From positions 62,001 to 126,000 of the forward strand of contig JAUXSF010000011.1 of NCBI GenBank assembly GCA_030679955.1: a stretch of DNA of 64,000 bases, in the 5' to 3' direction. The notes below the pieces were generated by a model. The model worked only from the letters and a program-made list of their open reading frames with translations. It searched no databases and had not been told where the DNA came from. Numbering within the stretch: the first letter of the stretch is position 1; every line of letters starts with the position of its first letter. The translations under genes were made by a program, and so were the position numbers. This DNA is from Chlamydiales bacterium (lineage in GTDB: Bacteria > Chlamydiota > Chlamydiia > Chlamydiales > JAJFMA01). Shown in pieces: positions 8,512 through 15,993 of this stretch.

Positions 8512-9532
8512 GAATCTTCTTGTTGTTTCTTTAGCTGTTCTAGGCCTTCTATACCTCTGTTTTAAGCCGCAAGCATCAGCCCCACGTGTTACCGAATTAA
8601 CCGGTATGGCGATGACTGTTCCCTACCGAGTTGTCATCGGCGAAAAACTTTCGTCGGATAAGATTAAAACGGTTCAAAACATCGTCTCTGCTGCCTTCAG
8701 ACAAGTCGACAGCCTTTATAACCAGTGGAACCCTGAAAGCGAAATTTCCAAGTTAAATGCTGCCGCTGGAGGCGTTGACATACCCATTTCTTCCGAGATG
8801 AGTCACTTTTTGAACCTTGTCGATCGTTTAGTTGCGGTTACTGGAGGGCTTTTCGATCCTTCTGTCGAGCCCGCAGTACAGATGTGGAAGCCTTATTTGG
8901 CCGCGGGGATTACTCCGTCAGATGAAGAAGTTGCGGCGCTCAGACCCCTTGTCGGCTGGTCACATATTCATTTGAAGGACAAACATCTTACTAAAGATAG
9001 CGACCAGATAAAACTTAACTTTGATGGCATCGCAAAGGGTTTTGGCGTAGATTTATTGGTATACAACCTAGTTGAGGCCGGTTTCACCTCTGTTTTTGTT
9101 GAATGGGGTGGAGAGATTAAGGTAGCGGGCAATCACCCCGACAACAGACCTTGGCGCGTCTATATCAGCGGTCTGCAGAGTTCCCAGGTGAAGCAAGCAC
9201 TTGCAACTGTTGAGTTAGTAGAGTCCGCCTTAGCTACCAGCGGTGATTATCACCAAAACTGGTCTGTGCTATGCCCTGATGGTGTTTCCAGAACCTACTG
9301 CCACATCATCAACCCTGTTACGCTACAGCCTGTAGAAGTACGTAAGAGCTCTATAGCAAGCGCTTCGGTACTCACATCTACCTGTGCGGCGGCCGATGCC
9401 TTAGCCACGGCAGCTATGGTGTTGGAAAATCGTACTGATGTAGAATCCTGGGCGCTGGTTCTCCAGGAACATTACCCTTCGTTGCAATTCTGGTTTGCCT
9501 TCCGAACAATGTCGTCCAACCAGAGTCGTTAA
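8504..9532 (+). CDS. apbE: FAD:protein FMN transferase (ApbE family)
   Basis: Covalently attaches FMN from FAD to Thr/Ser of target flavoproteins outside the cytoplasm, in chlamydiae plausibly the NqrB/NqrC subunits. The ATG at 8504 overlaps the folD stop; an in-frame TTG six bases earlier is less likely. Residues 4-22 form a hydrophobic lipoprotein-type signal with a Cys in LLYLC. Family motifs are LNFDGIAKGFGVD (about 171-183), TSGDY (about 244-248), HIINPVT (about 267-273) and ADALATAAMV. Total length is 342. Coupling to folD may reflect cofactor metabolism or simply shared transcription. Confidence 0.88.
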   Translation: MTKNLLVVSLAVLGLLYLCFKPQASAPRVTELTGMAMTVPYRVVIGEKLSSDKIKTVQNIVSAAFRQVDSLYNQWNPESEISKLNAAAGGVDIPISSEMSHFLNLVDRLVAVTGGLFDPSVEPAVQMWKPYLAAGITPSDEEVAALRPLVGWSHIHLKDKHLTKDSDQIKLNFDGIAKGFGVDLLVYNLVEAGFTSVFVEWGGEIKVAGNHPDNRPWRVYISGLQSSQVKQALATVELVESALATSGDYHQNWSVLCPDGVSRTYCHIINPVTLQPVEVRKSSIASASVLTSTCAAADALATAAMVLENRTDVESWALVLQEHYPSLQFWFAFRTMSSNQSR

Positions 9533-9535
9533 AAT

Positions 9536-10072
9536 CTAAGGGTTCCGTCCAGCTGCCCAATCTTGCACCCTGTCCGAGATAGAGCTCAAGCCACCAAGGA
9601 CGTGACTGATCATATTGCCAGCTCCACTAGCGAGATCTTTCATAAACTGTGGCACTAGATCTGGCGTTCCACCTGCCATTGCGTTTTGTATCATCTCAGT
9701 TAACGCTTGATCTAACCAGCCTGAAATAACAAAGAAAAAGGCTGACATTGAGAAAAGACAGGCTGCGACAGTTATGATAGCAACGCCGCCTCCCAAAGCC
9801 GTAGCAGCGACGATAACACCAGCCGCTATGCACATGGCTCCAGCAGTCAGAATGGTTACTTTATGGGTAAATACCCAACCCACTAAGCTTTGAACTAAGT
9901 TAGGTTTTGGCGCAACAGCGTTGGGGTTTGCAGCAGGCAGCGGTGGAAGTGGAGCATTACCCCCTATCCCGTGAGGTGCAGGAGGAGGAGGGGGCGGAGG
10001 GCCTGGTCCACCGACGCCACCGATTGGAGGTCCACCACCACCTGGTGGGATTGGAGGAGGTCCACCACCCAT
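9536..10072 (-). CDS. Proline/glycine-rich protein with paired hydrophobic lobes (putative T3S translocator- or Inc-like substrate)
   Basis: The 178-residue protein has three parts: an N-terminal region (1-58) made almost only of Pro, Gly and Ala (runs such as GPGPPPPPPPAP); a bilobed hydrophobic stretch (about 73-91 and 95-119) separated by a short Gly-rich turn; and an amphipathic C-terminus. There is no signal peptide. Bilobed hydrophobic domains of this size mark chlamydial inclusion-membrane (Inc) proteins, and two-helix hairpins occur in T3S translocators of the YopB class, whose chaperones are SycD-like. It is the last gene of an operon containing two SycD-like chaperones. It is shorter than known translocators. 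The role is inference; the architecture is directly visible. Confidence 0.75.
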   Translation of the reverse strand: MGGGPPPIPPGGGGPPIGGVGGPGPPPPPPPAPHGIGGNAPLPPLPAANPNAVAPKPNLVQSLVGWVFTHKVTILTAGAMCIAAGVIVAATALGGGVAIITVAACLFSMSAFFFVISGWLDQALTEMIQNAMAGGTPDLVPQFMKDLASGAGNMISHVLGGLSSISDRVQDWAAGRNP

Positions 10073-10075
10073 AAT

Positions 10076-10327
10076 CTATACCTTCTGTTGAGGATTAGTA
10101 TCGCTCTTTTTGGGCTGTGCAAGCTCTCGTAATAAAACTTCATACCCTTTGAGAAGCCGTTCTTGATAGGTCTCCATCTGATTAACTAATTCAAGTTTTA
10201 TACGGGCTGAATAAGCCTCAAAAGGCTCTAAACTGCTGTGATAATCGCCTCGAAGCAACTCGACCGTTACGTCAGCGAATTCTTCAATAGATTTTTCTAT
10301 GGAGTTCTTCCTAGTGGGTTCTGACAT
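10076..10327 (-). CDS. Small helical protein in the T3S chaperone operon
   Basis: This 83-residue acidic-then-basic helical protein (start MSEPTRKNS) has heptad-like spacing around residues 45-70. The start at 10327 is preceded by GAGGTG; the longer frame from 10354 would overlap the upstream gene by 44 bases instead of 17. It sits between the two hydrophobic Pro-rich proteins with a 17-base overlap on one side and a 3-base gap on the other. No family is recognised. Size and position recall the small unnamed genes found next to chaperone and translocator genes in chlamydial T3S loci. Confidence 0.65.
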   Translation of the reverse strand: MSEPTRKNSIEKSIEEFADVTVELLRGDYHSSLEPFEAYSARIKLELVNQMETYQERLLKGYEVLLRELAQPKKSDTNPQQKV

Positions 10328-10883
10328 CGTTAACACCTCGTTTAATGAAGTCATCCGAATCGTCTATCGCGTTATGAATTCTCCCACAACATGACGCTGC
10401 GTACTTATTAAATTTTTCGCGTATTTCCGCTAATTTGGGGTTATCTCTGATTGCATCCATAACTACCTTTGAGCCTTCAATAACTATGCCGATTCCCTTG
10501 TCCACAACCGGGTCTAGCAATGGAGCAAGTAGTGCCACTGTTACGCCAGCAGAAGCCAGAAACGCGCCCCCAATAATAAGCCCTATCCCTACGCTCGGTA
10601 CAAAGGCAAAAGAAATCATTAAACCTGCTCCCAACGCCATAACGCCAAGGCCAGCAACGCTAACAATCAGGACTCTATTGTTATTGAGCGCTTTTAAAAT
10701 TCCTTTGGCAATCTTTGATGGCTCGCTACTTAACCCCCTTTTTACCCCGTTCCCATTTGGCATAGGGGCTGGGGGAGCATGGGGATCAATACCAGGTGGA
10801 GGGGGATTATTGTGAGCGTTGTTGATCGGCTGATCGTTATGCACCCCAACATCGTTATGAAGAGGAGGAGAATCACCAATCAT
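10311..10883 (-). CDS. Pro-rich protein with paired hydrophobic lobes (putative T3S translocator- or Inc-like substrate)
   Basis: The 190-residue protein has the same plan as the 9536 product: a polar Pro/Asn/His-rich N-terminus (1-46, NNPPPPGIDPHAPPAP), a bilobed hydrophobic segment (about 71-94 and 98-124), then a charged helical C-terminus (125-190) with two adjacent Cys. The hydrophobic lobes are similar in spacing but not obviously in sequence to the other protein. Its ATG overlaps the stop of the upstream SycD-like chaperone by 4 bases (ATGA), a strong sign of coupled translation and of a chaperone-client pair. No signal peptide is present. Secretion is inferred, not shown. Confidence 0.77.
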   Translation of the reverse strand: MIGDSPPLHNDVGVHNDQPINNAHNNPPPPGIDPHAPPAPMPNGNGVKRGLSSEPSKIAKGILKALNNNRVLIVSVAGLGVMALGAGLMISFAFVPSVGIGLIIGGAFLASAGVTVALLAPLLDPVVDKGIGIVIEGSKVVMDAIRDNPKLAEIREKFNKYAASCCGRIHNAIDDSDDFIKRGVNDVRTH

Positions 10884-11401
10884 GATGCACCTGCTCTATA
10901 TTGAGAAATTATCCAGTTTTTACATTCAACGCTGGTATCATATAAATCTAGAGATTGAGGTTCATCCGGGTGCTTCTCTGTATAGCTTAGAGCCATATCC
11001 AGAATTTGTATGGCTTCCTCATATTTTTGTGCAGAGAGACAGCACCTGACGCACTCCAAGTAGACTTCCTTGTCACCATCATCAAAGGCCAATGCTGCAA
11101 CATATAGAGGAATAGCTTGCTCAACAGACCCGTTTAGATATTCGCTACGCGCCATACCAAGCCAAAAGGCTTTAACTTGGGGTGCTAACTGCGACAGAAA
11201 GAAGAAGGCATTTCCTGCGTCACTATATCTTTTCTGCTCCAAAAGACTCTTAGCCGCCTCATAAAAACCTAATATCGCCTCATCGCTAAAACCCAAGGCT
11301 TTTTGAAAACTGCTCGTACTCTCTAACTTCTTAACAAACTGGGTAGGGTCTTTTAGTTCATTTTTGACCTGGTCGCTTAGCAAGTACATGTCGTCCAGCA
11401 T
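10880..11401 (-). CDS. lcrH: SycD/LcrH-family type III secretion chaperone (second copy)
   Basis: Class II T3S chaperone built of TPR repeats (about residues 42-150) that binds translocator proteins in the bacterial cytosol. The diagnostic opening FQKALGFSDEAILGFYEAA (about 32-50) corresponds to the LcrH consensus of a Gly-Phe/Tyr loop followed by a Tyr-containing helix, and AGNAFFFLSQLAPQVKAFWLGMA is the classic first TPR. Length (173) matches SycD/IpgC (about 155-170). GGGAGGGG lies directly before the ATG. It resembles its upstream neighbour in organisation, suggesting an old tandem duplication with specialisation for different clients. Confidence 0.85.
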   Translation of the reverse strand: MLDDMYLLSDQVKNELKDPTQFVKKLESTSSFQKALGFSDEAILGFYEAAKSLLEQKRYSDAGNAFFFLSQLAPQVKAFWLGMARSEYLNGSVEQAIPLYVAALAFDDGDKEVYLECVRCCLSAQKYEEAIQILDMALSYTEKHPDEPQSLDLYDTSVECKNWIISQYRAGAS

Positions 11402-11423
11402 ATCCCCTCCCGAGACTATAAAA

Positions 11424-11948
11424 TTACCTCTCTCTAGACGAGAGTAAGTTTTTTGACCGGATAGCTTGTTCTAACGTATCCGCGAACTCTGGTTCGCCTT
11501 CGGCCAAAGTAATCGCCTTTTCCAATGATCTTAGTGCTGCATTATTGTCGCCCAAAGCATGGTGGCACGCCGCAGAATGATAATGCGCCAAAGGCTGATA
11601 GCGGTCACCAATGACAACCATGGAATAGGCCACTAATGCCTGCTCATAGTCCTGGTTAATTTGCTCGCACATACCCATGCCGAGCCAGTATTCTGGGACA
11701 AATGGATTCAACGTGGTCAAGAATACAAAGGCGTCCGATGCCTCCTTGTAACGATGCTTCTGCATCAAAGAGTAAGCAGCGTTGTAGAATTGCTCCATAG
11801 TCTCATCAGAATAACCAAGAATTTCCTGGAAGCTCTTGCCATCCTCAACGTACTCCCGCAGCAAGTCGGCATCGTTAAGACGCTCTAATGCTTCACGAGG
11901 GACTAGAAATTCTTGTTGATCTTCATCCATGTTAGGGTCCGCCGGCAT
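11424..11948 (-). CDS. lcrH: SycD/LcrH-family type III secretion chaperone (first copy)
   Basis: A 174-residue class II T3S chaperone with three TPR-like repeats (about 54-160). FQEILGYSDETMEQFYNAAY (about 40-59) and ASDAFVFLTTLNPFVPEYWLGMG are close to the LcrH/SycD consensus. The start ATG at 11948 overlaps the preceding small gene by 17 bases and has AGGGGG nine bases upstream. The pairing of two such chaperones with hydrophobic clients parallels the Chlamydia lcrH-CT577-copB-copD arrangement, but here the clients are much smaller. Confidence 0.87.
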   Translation of the reverse strand: MPADPNMDEDQQEFLVPREALERLNDADLLREYVEDGKSFQEILGYSDETMEQFYNAAYSLMQKHRYKEASDAFVFLTTLNPFVPEYWLGMGMCEQINQDYEQALVAYSMVVIGDRYQPLAHYHSAACHHALGDNNAALRSLEKAITLAEGEPEFADTLEQAIRSKNLLSSRER

Positions 11949-12183
11949 TTTTTATTACCCCCTTCAGCTGGTTGAAGAGCTCTCCACTTTTAAGCTTAAG
12001 CCCGAGGATTGTTGAAGCTTGTTGATGGACCAATCGCGTAGCCTTTATTGCCAACTGACCACTTCTGCAAATATGGACAGTTTTGGGAAGCTTCTTAGCG
12101 TCAGGTTTTTCAAAAACTACTTCTTTAGCATTCCCTCCCTCTTCGACAGGATTGGGACGTCCTTTAATAGGATCCATGCTCAT
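11932..12183 (-). CDS. Small basic protein, first gene of the T3S chaperone operon
   Basis: This 83-residue protein with many Lys residues has no signal peptide or membrane segment. The start is set by AGGAGG located seven bases upstream of the ATG at 12183. A helical C-terminal half (about 45-83) follows a polar N-terminus rich in Pro, Glu and Gly. No family is recognised. Its 3' end overlaps the first chaperone, so it is translated as part of the same unit; it could be a substrate or co-chaperone. Confidence 0.6.
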   Translation of the reverse strand: MSMDPIKGRPNPVEEGGNAKEVVFEKPDAKKLPKTVHICRSGQLAIKATRLVHQQASTILGLKLKSGELFNQLKGVIKNAGGP

Positions 12184-12235
12184 AAGCGGCCTCCTCTGCT
12201 AAAACTATTATAATTCAAGGAAGGTTAATGTAATA
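12184..12235 (-). promoter_or_regulatory. Candidate promoter of the T3S chaperone operon
   Basis: On the minus strand TATAAT (12212-12207) lies about 24 bases before the first start codon of the six-gene operon. The upstream sequence is AT-rich and the -35 is weak, which would suit an activator-dependent promoter. This is the only obvious promoter for the whole unit. Confidence 0.4.
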
Positions 12236-12315
12236 TTTATTTTTTAAGTATCAAGACGAAGAAAGACTAAAACGACTTAATACAGTGATAACCGCCTGTC
12301 CTTTTGATCTATAGT

Positions 12316-13767
12316 CTACTGAGGGAGAGTGGTATCCACCGCGAGTTTGGGAGAGGTCAAAAGCGAGACGCTCCATATCGACAGCAAGCTTAAACAGAAG
12401 CCAGGGACGGTAGCGGCAATACTGTAAGGTAAGATTAATGGATTCAAGGTAGGCCAGATGGCTGCGAAGACTCCCCCGACAGCCACACCAGCAATGGCGC
12501 CGAAGCGGTTAGTACGCTCAAAAAATAGAGCCATAAGAACTAGAGGACCGAAGGTACAACCAAGGCCCGCCCAGGAATAGAGAACCGTGTCCATAACCGT
12601 AGCCGTCTGCTTCTGATAGGCGATCAGGAGTGCAACGAGAGAAATGACTACCACCCCACCGCGAGAAACACGAAGTAGACGTTCTGATGAAGCATTTTTG
12701 CCGCCGAATGACTTGTATAAGTCCTCACTGATGACCGAGGCACATACGAGAATCTGCGAGTCCATGGTAGACATATTAGCAGCAAGCAAACCGCATAGGA
12801 TAAAACCTGCAGCCAGTGGATGGAATAGAATCTTCACCATGTCGACAAAAAGCAACTGGGGATTCACCAAACCTTCTGGGAAGAAAGCAATGCCCACCAG
12901 GCCGACAGCGGTAGCAGCGCCTAAAGCAATGATCTGCCAGCTGACGCCAAGATATTTGGCTTTGTACATATGAGAAGGATTGTTGATACCCATAAATTTG
13001 GTCAAAATATGCGGCATACCGAAGTAACCGACTCCCCAGCCAAATGCTAAAGAGAATGTCGTAACAATCCACTCGGAAGAATAATCAGGAATTAGCGCCA
13101 TGGGTATCTGTTGGGCAGCGGCGGCAGCTGTTATTGTCATTTCCGGTGGCAAGCTAAGGTAGGCCAGGACAGGTACCAATACGATAACGGCGATCAGAAG
13201 GAGGCCTTGGAACAGGTCCATCCAGGCTACTGTCATATACCCGCCCACAAAGGTGTAAGTCAAAGTTACCAAGGTGGCTAGAGTGATTCCTAAGTAATAG
13301 TCGAGAGTAAAAACGGACTCAAGAAGCAGCCCCATCGCTATTAACCCGGCAGCCAGATAATGGGTCATGAAAAGCAAGGTCATCACAGCCGTCAACAGAC
13401 GAATGACGCCGCTGTTATCGTTGAAGCGCTTTTCGAAGTATGTAGAAAGAGTATAGGCGCCGTAATGCTCTGTAGCTCTTCTGAGACGCGGCGCAACAAA
13501 ATGCCAGTTCAGAAACATCCCCAGAACAAGACCTATGGCGATCCATGCATGTGCAGGCCCCCCAAGGAAAATAGCCATTGGAAAGCCCATAAATAACCAG
13601 GCACTCATGTCACTAGCATGCGCAGAAAGAGCGGTCAGCCAAAAATTTAAGCCACGATTACCCATGATAAAATCGGTTTCACTAGAGCTCTTCTTGTGAA
13701 CAGATACACCGATAATTAACAATATGGTTAGATATGCGACAAAAGCAATGAATGTCTGAGAAATCAT
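12316..13767 (-). CDS. putP: Sodium:solute symporter, proline-type (SSS family)
   Basis: An inner-membrane Na+-coupled transporter with 12-13 helices. The N-terminus shows the PutP signature (FIMGNRGLNFWLTALSAHASDMSAWLFMGFP, around residues 34-64), and the Gly-rich helices 5-8 (GGYMTVAWMDLFQGLL, GYFGMPHILTKFMGI) are typical of the proline branch. Length is 483 from the start at 13767, chosen because AAGGAG lies five bases upstream; a longer frame from 13806 lacks this. Proline or another amino acid is the likely substrate. Uptake of host amino acids would suit an intracellular lifestyle. Confidence 0.88.
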   Translation of the reverse strand: MISQTFIAFVAYLTILLIIGVSVHKKSSSETDFIMGNRGLNFWLTALSAHASDMSAWLFMGFPMAIFLGGPAHAWIAIGLVLGMFLNWHFVAPRLRRATEHYGAYTLSTYFEKRFNDNSGVIRLLTAVMTLLFMTHYLAAGLIAMGLLLESVFTLDYYLGITLATLVTLTYTFVGGYMTVAWMDLFQGLLLIAVIVLVPVLAYLSLPPEMTITAAAAAQQIPMALIPDYSSEWIVTTFSLAFGWGVGYFGMPHILTKFMGINNPSHMYKAKYLGVSWQIIALGAATAVGLVGIAFFPEGLVNPQLLFVDMVKILFHPLAAGFILCGLLAANMSTMDSQILVCASVISEDLYKSFGGKNASSERLLRVSRGGVVVISLVALLIAYQKQTATVMDTVLYSWAGLGCTFGPLVLMALFFERTNRFGAIAGVAVGGVFAAIWPTLNPLILPYSIAATVPGFCLSLLSIWSVSLLTSPKLAVDTTLPQ

Positions 13768-13866
13768 GAGCTCCTTCCAACACTTTAAAGAAAAATTGTA
13801 CAACATTACAAAATATAACGCAATTGTAAATAACTAACTTTAAAAGATCTGTAGGAAAAAGGAATT

Positions 13867-13955
13867 AAACGCAAAGGCGCAGAGACGCTAAGACACAAAA
13901 AAAATTGAGAATGTTCTGGTCATTTCTTTCCTTGAGAGCTTAGCGCCACTGCGCC
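13867..13955. repeat. Inverted ACGCAAAGG/CGCAGAGACGC repeat in a divergent intergenic region
   Basis: Left arm 13867-13892 and right arm 13939-13955 are partly complementary and belong to the same family as the 6875 repeat. It stands in the 288-base space between the divergent putP and trxB genes, so a terminator role is not expected at this copy. Confidence 0.65.
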
Positions 13956-14055
13956 CGAGCACTCATAGCCTTAGTTGAGTGTGTTTTTCGGTGGAACTTA
14001 TGTGAATTTTTGCTTATTATGAATCTCCAAAACATGAAGAAAAGATGGAAGTTCA

Positions 14056-15003
14056 ATGAAGAAGAGTAAGCTTGTTATTATTGGTTCTGGACCCGCTGGC
14101 TACACCGCTGCAATCTATGCCGCACGTGCTAACCTCGAACCAGTATTATTTGAAGGCTTTTTCTCCGGACCCGCTGGCGGTCAGTTGATGACAACTACCG
14201 ACGTCGAGAACTATCCCGGCTTCCCACAAGGTATTTCAGGTCCAAAGCTAGTCACAGAATTCCGTGAACAGGCGAAGCGCTTCGGCACCATCGTACACAC
14301 AGAAGATGTTGTGAGCGTTGATCTGCAGCGCCACCCCTTCATTGTCAAAGGTAAAAGCGAAGAGTATGAAGCCGAGAGCGTCATCATTTGTACCGGCGCA
14401 ATGGCCAAAAAGCTACCTATTCCTGGAACAGGTGAGAATGAATTTTGGCAAAAAGGTGTTACCGCCTGCGCCGTGTGCGATGGAGCTATGCCAATCTTCC
14501 GTGATAAGGCCTTGTTTGTTGTCGGCGGCGGCGATTCCGCCATGGAGGAGTCATTATTCCTCACAAAATTCGCCAGCACTGTCTATATCGTACATCGCCG
14601 CGATGAACTTCGAGCTTCTAAAATTATGGGCGAGCGCGCCTTGAAGCACCCCAAAATCAAGGTGCTGTGGGATTCCGAGGTTGCCAAGGTGACTGGCGAC
14701 TCAGTAGTTAGAAATGTCTCTATCCGCAATGTCAAAACTGGTGAAGAAACACAGTATGACGCAGGTGGCCTTTTCTTTGCTGTGGGACATGTTCCCAACA
14801 CAGCCTTTTTGAATGGTCAGTTAAAGCTTCATGACAACGACTATATTGCCGTTAAACCAGGCACCTGCCAAACAAGTATCGAGGGCGTTTTTGCCGCCGG
14901 CGATGTGCAGGACTTCGTATACCGCCAAGCAATCACTGCAGCCGGAACAGGCTGCATGGCAGCTCTCGAAGCAGAACGCTGGTTGGCCGCAAGGGAAGAG
15001 TAA
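14056..15003 (+). CDS. trxB: Thioredoxin reductase
   Basis: NADPH-dependent flavoenzyme that reduces thioredoxin. The FAD site [16 protein letters not shown] (about 9-24), the redox centre CAVC (about 138-141), the NADPH motif GGGDSAMEE (about 156-164) and the C-terminal FAD motif [10 protein letters not shown] (about 278-287) are all intact. Length is 315. GGAAG precedes the ATG. It stands alone, with its own upstream region. Confidence 0.96.
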   Translation: MKKSKLVIIGSGPAGYTAAIYAARANLEPVLFEGFFSGPAGGQLMTTTDVENYPGFPQGISGPKLVTEFREQAKRFGTIVHTEDVVSVDLQRHPFIVKGKSEEYEAESVIICTGAMAKKLPIPGTGENEFWQKGVTACAVCDGAMPIFRDKALFVVGGGDSAMEESLFLTKFASTVYIVHRRDELRASKIMGERALKHPKIKVLWDSEVAKVTGDSVVRNVSIRNVKTGEETQYDAGGLFFAVGHVPNTAFLNGQLKLHDNDYIAVKPGTCQTSIEGVFAAGDVQDFVYRQAITAAGTGCMAALEAERWLAAREE

Positions 15004-15066
15004 TAATTTAGACAATTATTCCTATTTGCCCTAGAAAGAAGCTTTAAACCTTATCCAGTTGCATGA

Positions 15067-15891
15067 ATGCTTGGTATACGCCGGCTCTTCATTTTGTTGC
15101 TCACTGCTGCGCCCGCACTTTTAAGTGCTGTCGACCTCACGCCGTGGTTTGGGCGCGATAAGTTGATAGAGGTACGCCCTTGGGCCTCCTACCAGTGGTA
15201 TCCCAAGATCGATACCGATCAGGGCAAAGTCAATAAGCAAGGCCGTAACGTCTTCTTCGGCACCAGCGCTTCCATCGCCTCTGATAACAAGTATTCTCTT
15301 AGCGGTGAGTCGCTATTCTCTCGCACTAATCAGCACTCTTTCACGCTAGAAAATATGCGCATCACCGTACGACGTCAGTGGTTGAACGACATCGTGGGCG
15401 ATCCCTTCACACTGGTGACAGGGGCGACCGTGACAGTACCAACGACACGCGCTCTTCGCGACTACAATACCATTTATCATGGCAAAGTTGAGTTTGAAGG
15501 CCACGCTGCCGTAGGACGTGAAGCCTCATGCGGTGCATTCTGGAACTCTCGCTGGTGGGCAGCCGTAGCCCTTGGTAAAGCTGACATTGGATGCCCGTGG
15601 CTGCGCGGAAGAGCTACTTTCGAGAAGAACTTTTGGAATCAACATCAATGGAAGATCTTTGCCGAAGGAACCGGAGGCATGGGCCAGCGACGTCTGTCGC
15701 TTATCTCCCCATTTCCTGGATATGGCAAAGTTAAATACCGCACTATCGATGCTGGTGCGGGTTACAGCTTTCTAATCGACGGCTATGGCCGCAGTCTAAC
15801 GGCAGAGTATTCTGTTCGAGTGTGGGGCGAGAATGCCCCGATTCAAGCTCAAAATGTAACGTTTTGTTTACTGATACCTTTTTGTCTTTAA
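15067..15891 (+). CDS. Predicted outer-membrane beta-barrel protein
   Basis: A signal peptide (about residues 1-20, LFILLLTAAPALLSA) is followed by 250 residues of alternating strand-like segments rich in Trp, Tyr and Arg (for example EVRPWASYQWYPKI, WWAAVALGKADIG, RSLTAEYSVRVWGE). The C-terminus ends in a hydrophobic strand. No family name is recognised. The fold prediction (8- to 12-stranded barrel) is inference. A repeat-based hairpin follows the stop codon. Confidence 0.6.
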   Translation: MLGIRRLFILLLTAAPALLSAVDLTPWFGRDKLIEVRPWASYQWYPKIDTDQGKVNKQGRNVFFGTSASIASDNKYSLSGESLFSRTNQHSFTLENMRITVRRQWLNDIVGDPFTLVTGATVTVPTTRALRDYNTIYHGKVEFEGHAAVGREASCGAFWNSRWWAAVALGKADIGCPWLRGRATFEKNFWNQHQWKIFAEGTGGMGQRRLSLISPFPGYGKVKYRTIDAGAGYSFLIDGYGRSLTAEYSVRVWGENAPIQAQNVTFCLLIPFCL

Positions 15892-15892
15892 A

Positions 15893-15990
15893 AGTGGACA
15901 AAGGACCTAAACGACGAAAAGGACCTAAAATGTCCATAAGGTCTTCCTAGGAAGCTCTTTTTGGTCGTTTAGGTCCTTTTGGTCTTTTAA
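15893..15990. repeat. GGACC-type periodic repeat forming a bidirectional hairpin
   Basis: GGACCTAAACGAC (15903-15915) and its perfect complement GTCGTTTAGGTCC (15964-15976) form a 13-bp stem with more pairing outside it. The block lies between the convergent barrel gene and typA, the expected position for a two-way terminator. Confidence 0.75.
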
Positions 15991-15993
15991 CGC

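Noticed and set aside
9536-12183. Classical CopB/CopD translocator operon
   Set aside because: The chaperones fit, but the client proteins are less than half the size of CopB or CopD and lack their long coiled coils.
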